Positions 31,027 to 39,479 of a stretch of DNA of 43,274 nucleotides are shown in pieces. Position 1 is the stretch's first letter. Each line of letters begins with the position of its first letter. The notes beneath the pieces were generated by a model, which did not search any database, had not been told where the DNA came from, and saw nothing but the letters and a program-made list of their open reading frames with translations. Position numbers and translations under genes: made by a program. The DNA comes from Streptomyces sclerotialus (lineage in GTDB: Bacteria > Actinomycetota > Actinomycetes > Streptomycetales > Streptomycetaceae). The stretch lies in assembly GCA_000719105.1 (NCBI GenBank), contig JODX01000033.1, forward strand, positions 1 to 43,274, read 5' to 3'.

Positions 31027-31935
31027 TCAGGGGCCGAGTGCCTCCGCCGCCGCGGCCGCCACGGCCTCGGCGACCGCGGTGAGCGCGGGGGAGTCGAGCT
31101 TCCACTGCTGCCAGTACAGCGGGACCGCGAGATCGCGGTCCGGCGCCAGGTGCAGCAGCCGGCCGGCCCGCAGCAGCGGCTCCGCCTGCACCGCGGGCAC
31201 CATGCCCCAGCCCATTCCGGTGGCCACGGCCTCGGCGAACCCCTCCGAGGTCGGCATGAAGTGCCGCTGCGCGCCGGCCCGCCCGCCCCGCCGCAGCCCG
31301 CGGACGAAGGCGTCCTGGATGTCGTCATGGCGGTCGAAGACCACCACCGGCGCGTCGGCGATCACCTCCCGCAGCGGTACGTCCCGTCCGGCGCCGAGCC
31401 ATCGCTCCGCGAACGCGGGCGCGGCCACGGGCACGTACCGCATCCGTCCCAGGGGCCGGACGAGGCACCCGGTGACCGCGTCGGACGACGACGTCACCGC
31501 GGCCATCACGCGCCCCTCGCGCAGCAGCCGGGCCGTGTGGTCCTGGTCCTCGCGGTGCAGCTCGTAGCTGGGGCGCACCTCCTCCGGCACCCGGGTGAGG
31601 GCGGGCAGGAACCAGGTCGCGAGGGAGTCGGAGTTCACGGCGATCGGCAGCCGGGTGGCGCCGGGGGAGCCGCCCGTGCCGAGCGCGGCCCGCGTGTCGT
31701 GCTCAAGGCGGGCGAGCTGACGGGCGAACCGGACGACCACCTCACCGGACTCGGTCGGCCGCACCGGTTTCGTCCGGATCAGCAGGGCCCGGCCCGTGCG
31801 CTGCTCCAGGGCCTTGACGCGCTGGCTCACCGCGGACGGCGTCACGTGCAGGATGCGGGCCGCCGCGTCGAACGTGCCCTCGTCGACGACGGTGAGCAGC
31901 GTGCGGACCAGGTCGAGGGGGAGTTCCGGCATCAT
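31027..31935 (-). CDS. lysG: LysR-family regulator LysG/ArgP
   Basis: 302 aa from the ATG at 31935; in-frame ATGs at 31947 and 31932 are alternatives and none has a clear ribosome site. ArgP/LysG signature blocks are LDLVRTLLTVVDEGTFDAAARILHVTPSAVSQRVKALEQRTGRALLIR (HTH, about residues 5-55), IAVNSDSLATWFLPAL, HREDQDHTARLLREGRVMAAVT, and VVVFDRHDDIQDAFVRG, followed by GFAEAVATGMGWGMVPAVQ. These proteins bind lysine or arginine and activate the divergent exporter. The gene lies back to back with lysE at 32025, 89 bp apart, the same arrangement as Corynebacterium lysG-lysE. The intergenic AT-rich segment AAGAATCTTTAGCTG (31976-31990) is the probable binding area. Confidence 0.92.
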   Translation of the reverse strand: MMPELPLDLVRTLLTVVDEGTFDAAARILHVTPSAVSQRVKALEQRTGRALLIRTKPVRPTESGEVVVRFARQLARLEHDTRAALGTGGSPGATRLPIAVNSDSLATWFLPALTRVPEEVRPSYELHREDQDHTARLLREGRVMAAVTSSSDAVTGCLVRPLGRMRYVPVAAPAFAERWLGAGRDVPLREVIADAPVVVFDRHDDIQDAFVRGLRRGGRAGAQRHFMPTSEGFAEAVATGMGWGMVPAVQAEPLLRAGRLLHLAPDRDLAVPLYWQQWKLDSPALTAVAEAVAAAAAEALGP

Positions 31936-32024
31936 GGGCACACTCATGGGCACATCACGAGCGCTAAGGGTACGTAAGAATCTTTAGCTGTACTGACCGC
32001 GCGGGGCGCCTTAGCGTCGAACGA

Positions 32025-32639
32025 GTGAACAGCGCAGTATCCGCCGTCACCGCCGGGTTCGGCACCGGCCTCTCCCTCATCGTCGCCATCGGCGCCCAGA
32101 ACGCCTTCGTCCTCCGGCAGGGCATCCACCGGGACGCGGTGCTGCCCGTCGTGGGCATCTGCGCCCTGTCCGACGCGGCGCTGATCGCGCTCGGGGTGGG
32201 CGGCGTCGGCGCCGTCGTGGTGGCCTGGCCGGCGGCGCTGACCGTGGTGGGCCTGGTCGGGGGAGCGTTCCTGCTGGTGTACGGCGTGCTGGCCGCGCGG
32301 CGCGTGCTGCGGCCCGGGGCGCTGCGGGCGGCGGCCGGCTCGACGACGTCACGCCGCCGTGCCGTCCTCACCTGCCTGGCGCTCACCTGGCTCAACCCGC
32401 ACGTCTACCTGGACACGGTGTTCCTGCTCGGTTCCATCGCGGCCGACCGCGGCCCGCTGCGCTGGACCTTCGGTCTCGGCGCCGTCCTCGCCAGCCTGTG
32501 CTGGTTCGCCGCGCTCGGGTTCGGTGCCCGGCTGCTCAGCAGGTACCTGGCCCGGCCGGGGGCGTGGCGGGTGCTGGACGGACTGGTCGCCGCGACGATG
32601 TTCGTCCTCGGGGGCTCGCTGATCGCCGGGGCTCTGTAG
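32025..32639 (+). CDS. lysE: Basic amino acid exporter LysE/ArgO
   Basis: 204 aa from the GTG at 32025. TAGCGT (32012-32017) is 7 nt upstream with no Shine-Dalgarno, indicating a leaderless mRNA. There are about six membrane segments. Conserved LysE motifs are SLIVAIGAQNAFVLRQG in the first helix region, a long central loop rich in Arg and Ala, and TWLNPHVYLDTVFLLGS in the second repeat. It exports L-lysine or L-arginine when they accumulate, for example during peptide feeding. It is activated by the divergent LysG/ArgP-type regulator. The protein length is normal for the family. Confidence 0.93.
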   Translation: MNSAVSAVTAGFGTGLSLIVAIGAQNAFVLRQGIHRDAVLPVVGICALSDAALIALGVGGVGAVVVAWPAALTVVGLVGGAFLLVYGVLAARRVLRPGALRAAAGSTTSRRRAVLTCLALTWLNPHVYLDTVFLLGSIAADRGPLRWTFGLGAVLASLCWFAALGFGARLLSRYLARPGAWRVLDGLVAATMFVLGGSLIAGAL

Positions 32640-32734
32640 GGGGTGCTCCCGTTCCCGTCCGATTACCGTGCTGTCCTCCTCCTGGGCGATAGTGATGCCC
32701 GGACAGATAGATGTATCGAGCAACCAGGACGTCA

Positions 32735-34072
32735 GTGGACACGAGCGAGAACAGCACCGCCGAGCGGCCGGACGCCGACGACGGCCGAGGCGGCACGGAC
32801 GGCACGAGCCGCGCGACGGAACCGGAGGCGCCCCGCGCGCGCGGATGGCGTCGCTGGGCGATGGACACCCGCCCGCTGCGCCGCCCCGCCTACCGCCGGC
32901 TGTGGACCTCGACCATCGTCACGGCGGTCGGCAGCCAGCTGACCGCCGTCGCGGTGCCCAAGCAGATCTACGACATCACCGGCTCCTCGGCCTGGGTCGG
33001 CTACGCGAGCCTGGCGGGCCTGCTGCCGCTGATGGTGTTCGCGCTCTGGGGCGGCGCGATCGCCGACACCATGGACCGCCGCAGGCTCCTGCTGGTCACC
33101 AACACCGGGATCGCCGTCACCTCGCTGCTGTTCTGGGTGCAGGCCGCCGTCGGGCTGGACTCGGTGCCGGTGCTGATGCTGCTGCTCGCCCTCCAGCAGG
33201 CGTTCTTCGGCCTGAACTCGCCGGCCCGCACCGCCTCCATAGCCCGCCTGGTGCCCGCCGACGAGCTGCCCGCGGCCAACGCCCTCGGCTCCACCGTGAT
33301 GCAGACCGGCCTCGTGGCGGGACCCCTGCTCGCCGGGGCCCTCATCCCCGTCGTGGGCCTCGCGGAGCTGTACCTGATCGACGCCCTGGCGCTGTGCGCC
33401 ACCCTCTGGGCGGTGTACCGGCTCCCGCCGCTGCCGCCCCTGGACAGCGCGGTCAAGCGCCGGGCCGGCCGGCGGGAGGTCGCCGCGGGCTTCCGCTACA
33501 TCGCGCTGCACAAGGTGCTGCTGCTCTCCTTCCTCGCCGACATCATCGCGATGGTCCTCGGCATGCCCCGCGCCCTCTTCCCGCAGCTCGCCGCCGAGAC
33601 CTACGCACCGTACGGGGAGGGCCTCGCGCTCGGGCTGCTCTTCGCGGCGATCCCCGTGGGCGCGGTGCTCGGCGGGCTGTTCTCGGGCACGTTCTCGCGG
33701 GCGCGACGGCACGGACTCATGGTCATCGCGGCGGTCGTGGCGTGGGGCGTGGCGATCACCGGCTTCGGCCTGAGCGACAGCCTGTGGATCGCGGCCGCGT
33801 TCCTCGCCGTCGCCGGAGTGGCCGACATGGTCTCCATGGTCTTCCGCGGGGCCATCCTGCTGTCGGCCGCGACCGACGAGATGCGCGGCCGGATGCAGGG
33901 CGTGTTCACGGTGGTGGTCGCGGGCGGCCCGCGCCTCGCCGACGTGCTGCACGGCACGGCCGGTTCGGCCTTCGGCCCCCGCGTGGCCGTGGCGGGCGGC
34001 GGACTGCTCGTGGTCGCCGCCACGCTGCTGCTCGCGACCGTGACACCGGCACTGCGCCGGTACCGCATCTGA
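32735..34072 (+). CDS. MFS exporter, EntS-like
   Basis: 445 aa. The GTG at 32735 is preferred because AGGA lies at a good distance upstream; an ATG at 32711 is in frame but lacks a ribosome site. An N-terminal acidic tail of about 45 residues precedes the first helix. Twelve membrane helices follow. The layout, RPLRRPAYRRLWTSTIVTAVGSQLTAVAVPKQIYDITGSSAWVGYASLAGLLPLMVFALWGGAIADTMDRR, then GLNSPARTASIARLVPADELPAANALGS, matches the enterobactin exporter EntS/DHA3 group. It is likely a proton-driven efflux pump for a small molecule or siderophore. No biosynthetic cluster is adjacent, so the substrate is unknown. A 14-bp tandem repeat follows the gene. Confidence 0.88.
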   Translation: MDTSENSTAERPDADDGRGGTDGTSRATEPEAPRARGWRRWAMDTRPLRRPAYRRLWTSTIVTAVGSQLTAVAVPKQIYDITGSSAWVGYASLAGLLPLMVFALWGGAIADTMDRRRLLLVTNTGIAVTSLLFWVQAAVGLDSVPVLMLLLALQQAFFGLNSPARTASIARLVPADELPAANALGSTVMQTGLVAGPLLAGALIPVVGLAELYLIDALALCATLWAVYRLPPLPPLDSAVKRRAGRREVAAGFRYIALHKVLLLSFLADIIAMVLGMPRALFPQLAAETYAPYGEGLALGLLFAAIPVGAVLGGLFSGTFSRARRHGLMVIAAVVAWGVAITGFGLSDSLWIAAAFLAVAGVADMVSMVFRGAILLSAATDEMRGRMQGVFTVVVAGGPRLADVLHGTAGSAFGPRVAVAGGGLLVVAATLLLATVTPALRRYRI

Positions 34073-34122
34073 CCGGCTCTCCTTTCTCCTCCGTCTCCCC
34101 CGTACGCTGCTTCTCGGGCGCA

Positions 34123-34164
34123 CCACCCGATGACGACCACCCGATGACGACCACCCAATGACGA
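34123..34164. repeat. 14-bp tandem repeat carrying ATG codons
   Basis: Three units of CCACCCGATGACGA: two perfect (34123-34136, 34137-34150) and one with G to A (34151-34164). Each contains ATGACGA. The third ends 11 bp before the aldo-keto reductase start and includes an in-frame upstream ATG (34158). Confidence 0.92.
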
Positions 34165-34175
34165 GAGAGGTGACC

Positions 34176-35144
34176 ATGCGGTACGTGAAGCTCGGTCCGA
34201 CCGGTCTGGACGTGTCCCGGATCTGTGTGGGCTGCATGAGTTTCGGGCAGCCCGAGCGCGGCCCGCACCCCTGGACCCTGGACGAGGAGGCGTCGCTCCC
34301 GCTGATCCGCCGTGCCCTGGACGCCGGGATCAACTTCTTCGACACCGCCAACGTCTACTCCGACGGCACCAGCGAGGAGATCGTCGGCCGCGCCCTGGCG
34401 AAGTACGCGCGCCGCGACGAGATCGTCCTCGCGACCAAGGTGCACGGCGCCATGCACGAGGGGCCCAACGGCCACGGCCTGTCCCGCAAGGCGATCATGA
34501 CGGAGATCGACAACAGCCTCAGCCGGCTGGGCACCGACTACGTGGACCTCTACCAGATCCACCGCTTCGACCCCGACACCCCGGTCGAGGAGACGATGGA
34601 GGCCCTGCACGACGTGGTCAAGGCGGGCAAGGCGCGGTACATCGGGGCCAGCTCGATGTACGCCTGGCAGTTCTCCAAGATGCAGTACACCGCGAGACTG
34701 AACGGCTGGACGCGGTTCGTCTCCATGCAGAACCACTACAACCTCCTCTACCGCGAGGAGGAGCGGGAGATGCTGCCGCTCTGCGCGGACCAGCAGGTCG
34801 CCACGCTGCCCTGGAGCCCGCTCGCCCGCGGCCGGCTGACCCGCGCCTGGGACACGGACACCGAGCGCAGCCGTACCGACAGCTTCGGCAGCACCCTGTA
34901 CCAGGAGGGCGACCGGGAGATCGTCGACGCCGTCGGGCGCGTCGCCGACGAACGGGGTGTCCCGCGCGCGCAGGTCGCCCTCGCCTGGGTGCTGCGCCAG
35001 GACACCGTGGCGTCCCCCATCGTGGGCGCCACCAAGCCGCAGCACCTCGACGACGCGATCGCCGCCCTCGACGTCGAGCTCACCGACGAGGAGGCCGGGG
35101 AACTGGAGCGGCCGTACACGCCCCGCGCCGTCAGCGGCCACTGA
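34176..35144 (+). CDS. Aldo/keto reductase
   Basis: 322 aa from the ATG at 34176, behind AGAGAGG; the in-frame ATG at 34158 lies in the tandem repeat and is less likely. It opens MRYVKLGPTGLDVSRICVGCMSFG, then FFDTANVYSDGTSEEIVG (catalytic Asp, Tyr), VLATKVHGAMHEGPNG (Lys), DLYQIHRFDPDTPVEETMEAL (His), QNHYNLLYREEEREMLPLC, and SPIVGATKPQHLDDAIAAL at the coenzyme phosphate. It is an AKR of the YajO/general stress type, NADPH-dependent and cytosolic. It is the third aldo-keto reductase in the window, from a different subgroup to the other two. The repeated ATG-bearing unit upstream could act as short decoy starts. Confidence 0.9.
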   Translation: MRYVKLGPTGLDVSRICVGCMSFGQPERGPHPWTLDEEASLPLIRRALDAGINFFDTANVYSDGTSEEIVGRALAKYARRDEIVLATKVHGAMHEGPNGHGLSRKAIMTEIDNSLSRLGTDYVDLYQIHRFDPDTPVEETMEALHDVVKAGKARYIGASSMYAWQFSKMQYTARLNGWTRFVSMQNHYNLLYREEEREMLPLCADQQVATLPWSPLARGRLTRAWDTDTERSRTDSFGSTLYQEGDREIVDAVGRVADERGVPRAQVALAWVLRQDTVASPIVGATKPQHLDDAIAALDVELTDEEAGELERPYTPRAVSGH

Positions 35145-35159
35145 GCCACGGCCGCGGCG

Positions 35160-36593
35160 TCAGCGGTCCCGACCGACGTTCAGCCGGGCCCCCTGGCGCA
35201 GCAGCTCCTGCTGGACCAGGGTGTGCGGCAGTTCCCGCGGCGCCCGGCCCAGGCGCGCGGCCAGCGCCGCGGCGACGCCCGCGGCCTGGCCGGTCGCCAT
35301 GGCGATGGGCATCACCCGGTACGAGGAGTGCGCCACGTGCGAACCGGAGATGCAGCGCCCGGCCACCAGCAGCCGCTCCGTGTCGCGGGGGAGCAGGCAG
35401 CGCAGCGGGATGTCGTAGTAGCGGCCCGGGGGCACCCGCTTGAGCAGGGTGCCGGTGCCCCGCGGGTTGTGGATGTCGATCGGGTAGGCACCGTGCGCGA
35501 TCACGTCCTCGTGGGGCTGCGCCAGCAGGATGTCGTCCCGGGTCAGCCGGTAGTCGCCCACGACGCGACGGGTCTCGCGGACCCCGATCTGGGTGCCGCT
35601 CTGCACGGCGTACGCCTCCTTGAAGCCCGGCACCCGGGTACGCAGGAAGCGGTCGATCTGCGCGAGCTGGCGGCGGGCCAGCCACTCGGCCCGGGTCAGG
35701 TCCCACACATTGGTGCCGAGCGCACCGGTCACCCGGGTGCTGTTGACGCTGACCTCGTGGGCGTGCGGGGTGGCGAAGAACAGCACGTCCTCGCGCGGCA
35801 GCTCGAGTTCGCCGGCCGCCGTGGCCTCCCGCACCAGGTCCCACAGGCCGTGCACGCCGCGCCACTGGTCGGGGTGGGACCGGACGTACTCGGCGAAGCG
35901 GGGCTGGAGGAAGTCCGCCATGCGGACCATCAGCGTCATCGGCTGGACGAGCCCGTCCTCCGGGCGGCCGATCTCGTACGGGGCCCCGCAGGCGACCGCG
36001 ACATCGCCGTCGCCCGTGCAGTCCACGACCACGTCGGCGTCGATCACCACCGGGCCCGACTTGGTCTCGAAGACCACCCGCCGGCCGTCGTCCAGGGGCA
36101 GCGCGGAGGAGGCGAACGCGTGGAACAGCATCCGCACTCCCGCCTCGTCCATCAGGTCCAGCAGCACCAGCTTGAGGATCTCGGGGTCGAACGGCACGGT
36201 GTAGCCGGTGTCCAGGGAGGGCGGGACGCAGCCGCCGCGCTCGGCCAGCCGGTCCAGCAGCCGCCACAGCACCCCGGCGACCACCGGTTCCCCCTCGCCG
36301 TGGTCGGGGGGCAGCAGCCGTACGGTCCGGTCGGGCCGGGCGTCCGCGACGTGCCGGTGCTCGTTGTGGAACGACATCAGGGGCATGACGAGCGCCACGG
36401 TCGCGTTGCCGCCGAGGAAGCCGTACCGCTCCACGAGGACGACGTCGGCGCCGGCGTCGGCGGCGGCCAGCGCGGCGCCGACACCGGCCGGGCCGCCGCC
36501 GACCACCAGGACGTCGGTCCGGCCCCCGTGCCGGGCGGACCGTGGCGGCAGGGTGACGGTGAGGCCCTCGGGGGGCTGTTCCAGAACGGGCAT
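35160..36593 (-). CDS. FAD-dependent oxidoreductase
   Basis: 477 aa from the ATG at 36593, with AAGGGA upstream. It belongs to the FAD-dependent oxidoreductase family (PF12831 type). The N-terminal dinucleotide fold is VLVVGGGPAGVGAALAAADAGADVVLVERYGFLGGNAT, and DADVVVDCTGDGDVAVACGAPYEIG is the second FAD contact. A C-terminal block GRCISGSHVAHSSYRVMPIAMATGQAAGVAAALA completes the FAD site. Members act on diverse small molecules, and some are linked to extracellular polymer or aminosugar chemistry. It follows the polysaccharide pyruvyl transferase gene by 80 bp on the same strand, so the two probably form an operon. The substrate is unknown. The protein is likely cytosolic; no signal peptide is seen. 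Confidence 0.88.
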   Translation of the reverse strand: MPVLEQPPEGLTVTLPPRSARHGGRTDVLVVGGGPAGVGAALAAADAGADVVLVERYGFLGGNATVALVMPLMSFHNEHRHVADARPDRTVRLLPPDHGEGEPVVAGVLWRLLDRLAERGGCVPPSLDTGYTVPFDPEILKLVLLDLMDEAGVRMLFHAFASSALPLDDGRRVVFETKSGPVVIDADVVVDCTGDGDVAVACGAPYEIGRPEDGLVQPMTLMVRMADFLQPRFAEYVRSHPDQWRGVHGLWDLVREATAAGELELPREDVLFFATPHAHEVSVNSTRVTGALGTNVWDLTRAEWLARRQLAQIDRFLRTRVPGFKEAYAVQSGTQIGVRETRRVVGDYRLTRDDILLAQPHEDVIAHGAYPIDIHNPRGTGTLLKRVPPGRYYDIPLRCLLPRDTERLLVAGRCISGSHVAHSSYRVMPIAMATGQAAGVAAALAARLGRAPRELPHTLVQQELLRQGARLNVGRDR

Positions 36594-36673
36594 CGGTTCC
36601 CTTCCGCCGGCTGCCGTACGCGCACGGGCCCCGCGACCGTCCAACCATCCGGGCGAACGGGGATCCGGGCGGG

Positions 36674-37915
36674 TCAGAGGCTCTGTGTCATCTCCTTCGG
36701 ACCGTCCCGGACGGCGCCCCCCGCGCACACGTGCGGTTCTGGGGAGGCGCCCTGCTCGCCGCCGTCGATGTCGTCGAGCAGAATCCGGCAGCGCACACAG
36801 GTCTCCCGGGCCTGCTCGACGAGCTCGTGCACCCGGGCCTGGAGCTCGCCGCGCCGCTGCGGGTACTCGTCCCACAGCCGGTCCACCTCCGCCAGCAGCA
36901 GCCCGGCCTGCTCCCGTGCCACGCCCACCAGGCCCGGGGCGCCCGTACGGCGGGCGAAGTCGAAGACCTTGCCCGCGTACGGCAGCGGCAGCACCGGCAG
37001 CCCCGACAGCGCCGCGAAGATCAGGAAGTGCAGTCGCATACCGACGGCCATGTCCAGATGGCGCATGAAGCCGAGGACCTGCCCCGGGCTGTAGGAGCCG
37101 TGCAGGATGCGCCCGCGGTCCGGTGCGCTCATGTGGGACAGCACGGCGTGCGCGTGCCGCACGTCGTGGCGCTCCATCGGCATGAACACCACATGGGCGT
37201 CCAGCCGCCGCACCAGGAAGTCCGCCACATCGGCGAGGAGCGCGTGGTAGTCGCCCTCGTCGAGCTTCTCGGCGGCCCGGCCGGGTTCGCGCACCGACAT
37301 CCCGACCAGCCGCCGCCCGCTGGGGAGGCCCTCGGCGAGCATCATCCGTGTGGTGAACGGCTCCGCGGACAGCAGCAGGGCGGGGTCCGCGGTCACCGTG
37401 ATCTCGCGTTCCAGCCCGACCTCCTCCAGGACGAGCCGCGATTCCTCGTCCCGGACCACCACGTCGTCCATGGCGTGCAGGACGGTGCGCACCGCCTCGC
37501 GGTCGTCCGCCTCGCGCAGCGGGCCCGCCCCGACGGCGTACGCGAACGTGCGCACCCCGCGGCTCTGCGCCGCCCGGACCAGGCGCAGATAGCGGCGGGC
37601 CTCGCTGTCGTAAAGGATGCCGCCGCCGCCCAGCACCAGCAGGTCCAGGCCGGAGAGTGCGTCCAGGACCTGCCGCTGCGCGACGTTCTCCCAGGCGACC
37701 ACCTCGTCCGCGGCACGGTGGTGGGCACGGGTGTGCTCGGCGTCGCGGCTGAAGACCACGAGACGGGCGTCCGGGCGGTGGGCCCGCAGACAGCCCAGCA
37801 CGCACGTCAGGATCGATTCGTCACCGATGTTGAAGCCGCCGTAGGAGCCGAGCACGCCGATGCGCAGGCCGTGCGGGCCGGGGCGGGAGAGAGACTGCTG
37901 GGCTGTGAGGGTCAT
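36674..37915 (-). CDS. Polysaccharide pyruvyl transferase family protein (CsaB-like)
   Basis: 413 aa from the ATG at 37915, behind GGGAGG 6 nt upstream. GT-B-like fold with hallmark blocks: IGVLGSYGGFNIGDESILTCVLG at the N-terminus, LLVLGGGGILYDSEARRYLRLV, VFAYAVGAGPL-type (RTFAYAVGAGPL), VRDEESRLVLEEVG and VGMRLHFLIFAALSGLPVLPLPYAGKVFDF with the conserved His of GMRLH. The family transfers pyruvate from phosphoenolpyruvate to sugar hydroxyls, as in S-layer anchoring polymers and exopolysaccharides. The C-terminal tail has Cys residues (RETCVRCRILL). No glycosyltransferases or polymer genes flank it, which is unusual. It is probably cotranscribed with the downstream FAD oxidoreductase. Confidence 0.9.
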   Translation of the reverse strand: MTLTAQQSLSRPGPHGLRIGVLGSYGGFNIGDESILTCVLGCLRAHRPDARLVVFSRDAEHTRAHHRAADEVVAWENVAQRQVLDALSGLDLLVLGGGGILYDSEARRYLRLVRAAQSRGVRTFAYAVGAGPLREADDREAVRTVLHAMDDVVVRDEESRLVLEEVGLEREITVTADPALLLSAEPFTTRMMLAEGLPSGRRLVGMSVREPGRAAEKLDEGDYHALLADVADFLVRRLDAHVVFMPMERHDVRHAHAVLSHMSAPDRGRILHGSYSPGQVLGFMRHLDMAVGMRLHFLIFAALSGLPVLPLPYAGKVFDFARRTGAPGLVGVAREQAGLLLAEVDRLWDEYPQRRGELQARVHELVEQARETCVRCRILLDDIDGGEQGASPEPHVCAGGAVRDGPKEMTQSL

Positions 37916-38029
37916 GCGTGCCTCCCGTCACGTCGGTGGTCGGAGGGTCCCGGGTTGCCTGAGGGGTCCCAATGGAAACACGCATGGCGGAACAATTCCG
38001 GACGGAAGGTTGAAAGGTGCCAAGTGGCA

Positions 38030-38057
38030 GGTGCTTGGTGCCTGGTGCCTGCTGCCT
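38030..38057. repeat. 7-bp degenerate tandem repeat
   Basis: GGTGCTT, GGTGCCT, GGTGCCT, GCTGCCT (38030-38057), four heptamers with two perfect, preceded by related GGTGCCAAG and GTGGCAG. It lies in the 153-bp gap between the pyruvyl transferase start and the SDR stop. Confidence 0.8.
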
Positions 38058-38068
38058 CGTGTCAGGTG

Positions 38069-38947
38069 TTACGGAAGCGGCGTCCCGCCCGTCGCGTTGA
38101 CGATCTCCCCGACGATGTAGGACGCCTCCTGCGAGGCGAGGAAGACGTACGCGGGGGCCATCTCGGCGGGCTGGGCCGGCCGGCCGATGGGTGCCTGCTT
38201 GCCGAACTCCGTCGTGTCCGGCATCGTCGACGGGATCAGCGGCGTCCACACCGGCCCCGGCGCGACCGCGTTGACGCGGATGCCCCGGTCGATGACCATC
38301 TGGGCGAGCCCCTGCGTGAACGTCGCGATGCCGCCCTTCGACGTCGCGTAGTCCAGCAGGTGCGGACTGGGCTTGTAGGCCTGCACCGAGGTCGAGTTGA
38401 TGATGCTGCCGCCCTCGCGCATGTGCGGCAGCGCGAACTTGCACAGCCAGAACATGCCGTAGAGGTTGGTGCGCATCACCCGGTCGAACTGCTCGGTGGA
38501 GATCGACTCGATCCCCTCCGGCTGCGACATCTGGTACGCGGCGTTGTTCACCAGCACGTCGATGTGGCCGAACTCGTCGACGGCACGGTCGACCAGCGCC
38601 CGGCAGTTGCCCTCCTCGCGGATGTCGCACGAGACGGGCACGGCACGCCGTCCGGCCTCCTCCACCCAGCGCACGGTCTCCTGTGCGTCGTCCTTCTCCG
38701 CGTCCAGATGGGTGAACAGCACATCGGCGCCCTCCCGGGCGAAGGCGATGGCGACCGCCCGCCCGATGCCCGAGTCGCCGCCGGTGATCAGCGCCTTGCG
38801 GCCCTCCAGCCGGCCACTGCCCCGGTACGACTCCTCCCCGTGGTCCGGGGGCGGGTCCATGGGGCCGGTCCAGCCGGGGTGGGGCTGTTCCTGGGCGGGG
38901 AAGTCGGGCTGGGCATGCTGCTCGGTGGGGTTCTTCGGCTCGTTCAT
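38069..38947 (-). CDS. Short-chain dehydrogenase/reductase (YhdF/YhxC type)
   Basis: 292 aa from the ATG at 38947. An N-terminal acidic/proline extension of about 45 residues (QPDFPAQEQPHPGWTGPMDPPPDHGEESY) is the hallmark of the general-stress SDR group. Next come the Rossmann cofactor turn ALITGGDSGIGRAVA, NNAAYQ, the catalytic Ser (INSTSVQAYKPS), and Tyr/Lys in YATSKGGIATFTQGLA. GSG and C-terminal YVFLASQEASYIVGEIVNATGGTPLP are typical. Bacillus members (YhdF, YhxC) are general-stress proteins. The substrate is unknown. The protein is cytosolic. Confidence 0.92.
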   Translation of the reverse strand: MNEPKNPTEQHAQPDFPAQEQPHPGWTGPMDPPPDHGEESYRGSGRLEGRKALITGGDSGIGRAVAIAFAREGADVLFTHLDAEKDDAQETVRWVEEAGRRAVPVSCDIREEGNCRALVDRAVDEFGHIDVLVNNAAYQMSQPEGIESISTEQFDRVMRTNLYGMFWLCKFALPHMREGGSIINSTSVQAYKPSPHLLDYATSKGGIATFTQGLAQMVIDRGIRVNAVAPGPVWTPLIPSTMPDTTEFGKQAPIGRPAQPAEMAPAYVFLASQEASYIVGEIVNATGGTPLP

Positions 38948-39122
38948 GCGTGCCCCAGTACCCGGCGGAGGTCCCGCCACACGCGGCGCGGCGGCCGATC
39001 CACCGCCCTCTCGGACCGGTCCGACCAGGGTTTTCCCGTGAATCCAGCGCTTTCCCAGGCGTGCGGAGGCGGTGAATGAGGTACTCGAACCCCGGTGTTC
39101 ACGCAACTCCAGGAGGTGGGCC

Positions 39123-39467
39123 GTGAGCGCACATTCTTCCCAGCCCTCGCACCGCCGCCGGTATGCCGGCGGCTCCCGGCACCGGACACCCGCCCCCGAA
39201 CCCTCGGGGCGCTATCTGGCCGGGAGCGGCACCGAGCCGCGGACCGCCCGCACCGCCCTGCGGCTGCGCCGGGTCCTGGCCGCGGTCTTCCTGCCCGTGT
39301 TCGCCGCCGCGGCCGTGGTGTTCGGGGTGTGGGCGGCCGGCCACGACCCCGGTGACAGGCCCGACTCCGCGGTCCTGGTCGGCCTCACCGTCGGGTGCGC
39401 CGTACTGGCTCTCGTGACCGCGGTGGACCTGTTGGTCCTGGCCCGGCGTCTGCGGCGGCAGAGGTGA
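39123..39467 (+). CDS. Small membrane protein, DUF6343-like
   Basis: 114 aa from the GTG at 39123, behind a strong AGGAGGTGG. A basic, Ser/His/Arg-rich N-terminus of about 35 residues is followed by the motif SGTEPRTARTALRLRRVLAAVFLPVF, then two membrane segments (VLAAVFLPVFAAAAVVFGVWAAG and SAVLVGLTVGCAVLALVTAVDLLVLA). It ends with a basic tail RRLRRQR. The TEPRTAR-ALRLR pattern just before the first helix is shared with the small actinobacterial DUF6343 proteins as remembered. The function is unknown. It is convergent with the lipase gene 12 bp away. Confidence 0.65.
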   Translation: MSAHSSQPSHRRRYAGGSRHRTPAPEPSGRYLAGSGTEPRTARTALRLRRVLAAVFLPVFAAAAVVFGVWAAGHDPGDRPDSAVLVGLTVGCAVLALVTAVDLLVLARRLRRQR

Positions 39468-39479
39468 GGCCGGCGGCCG

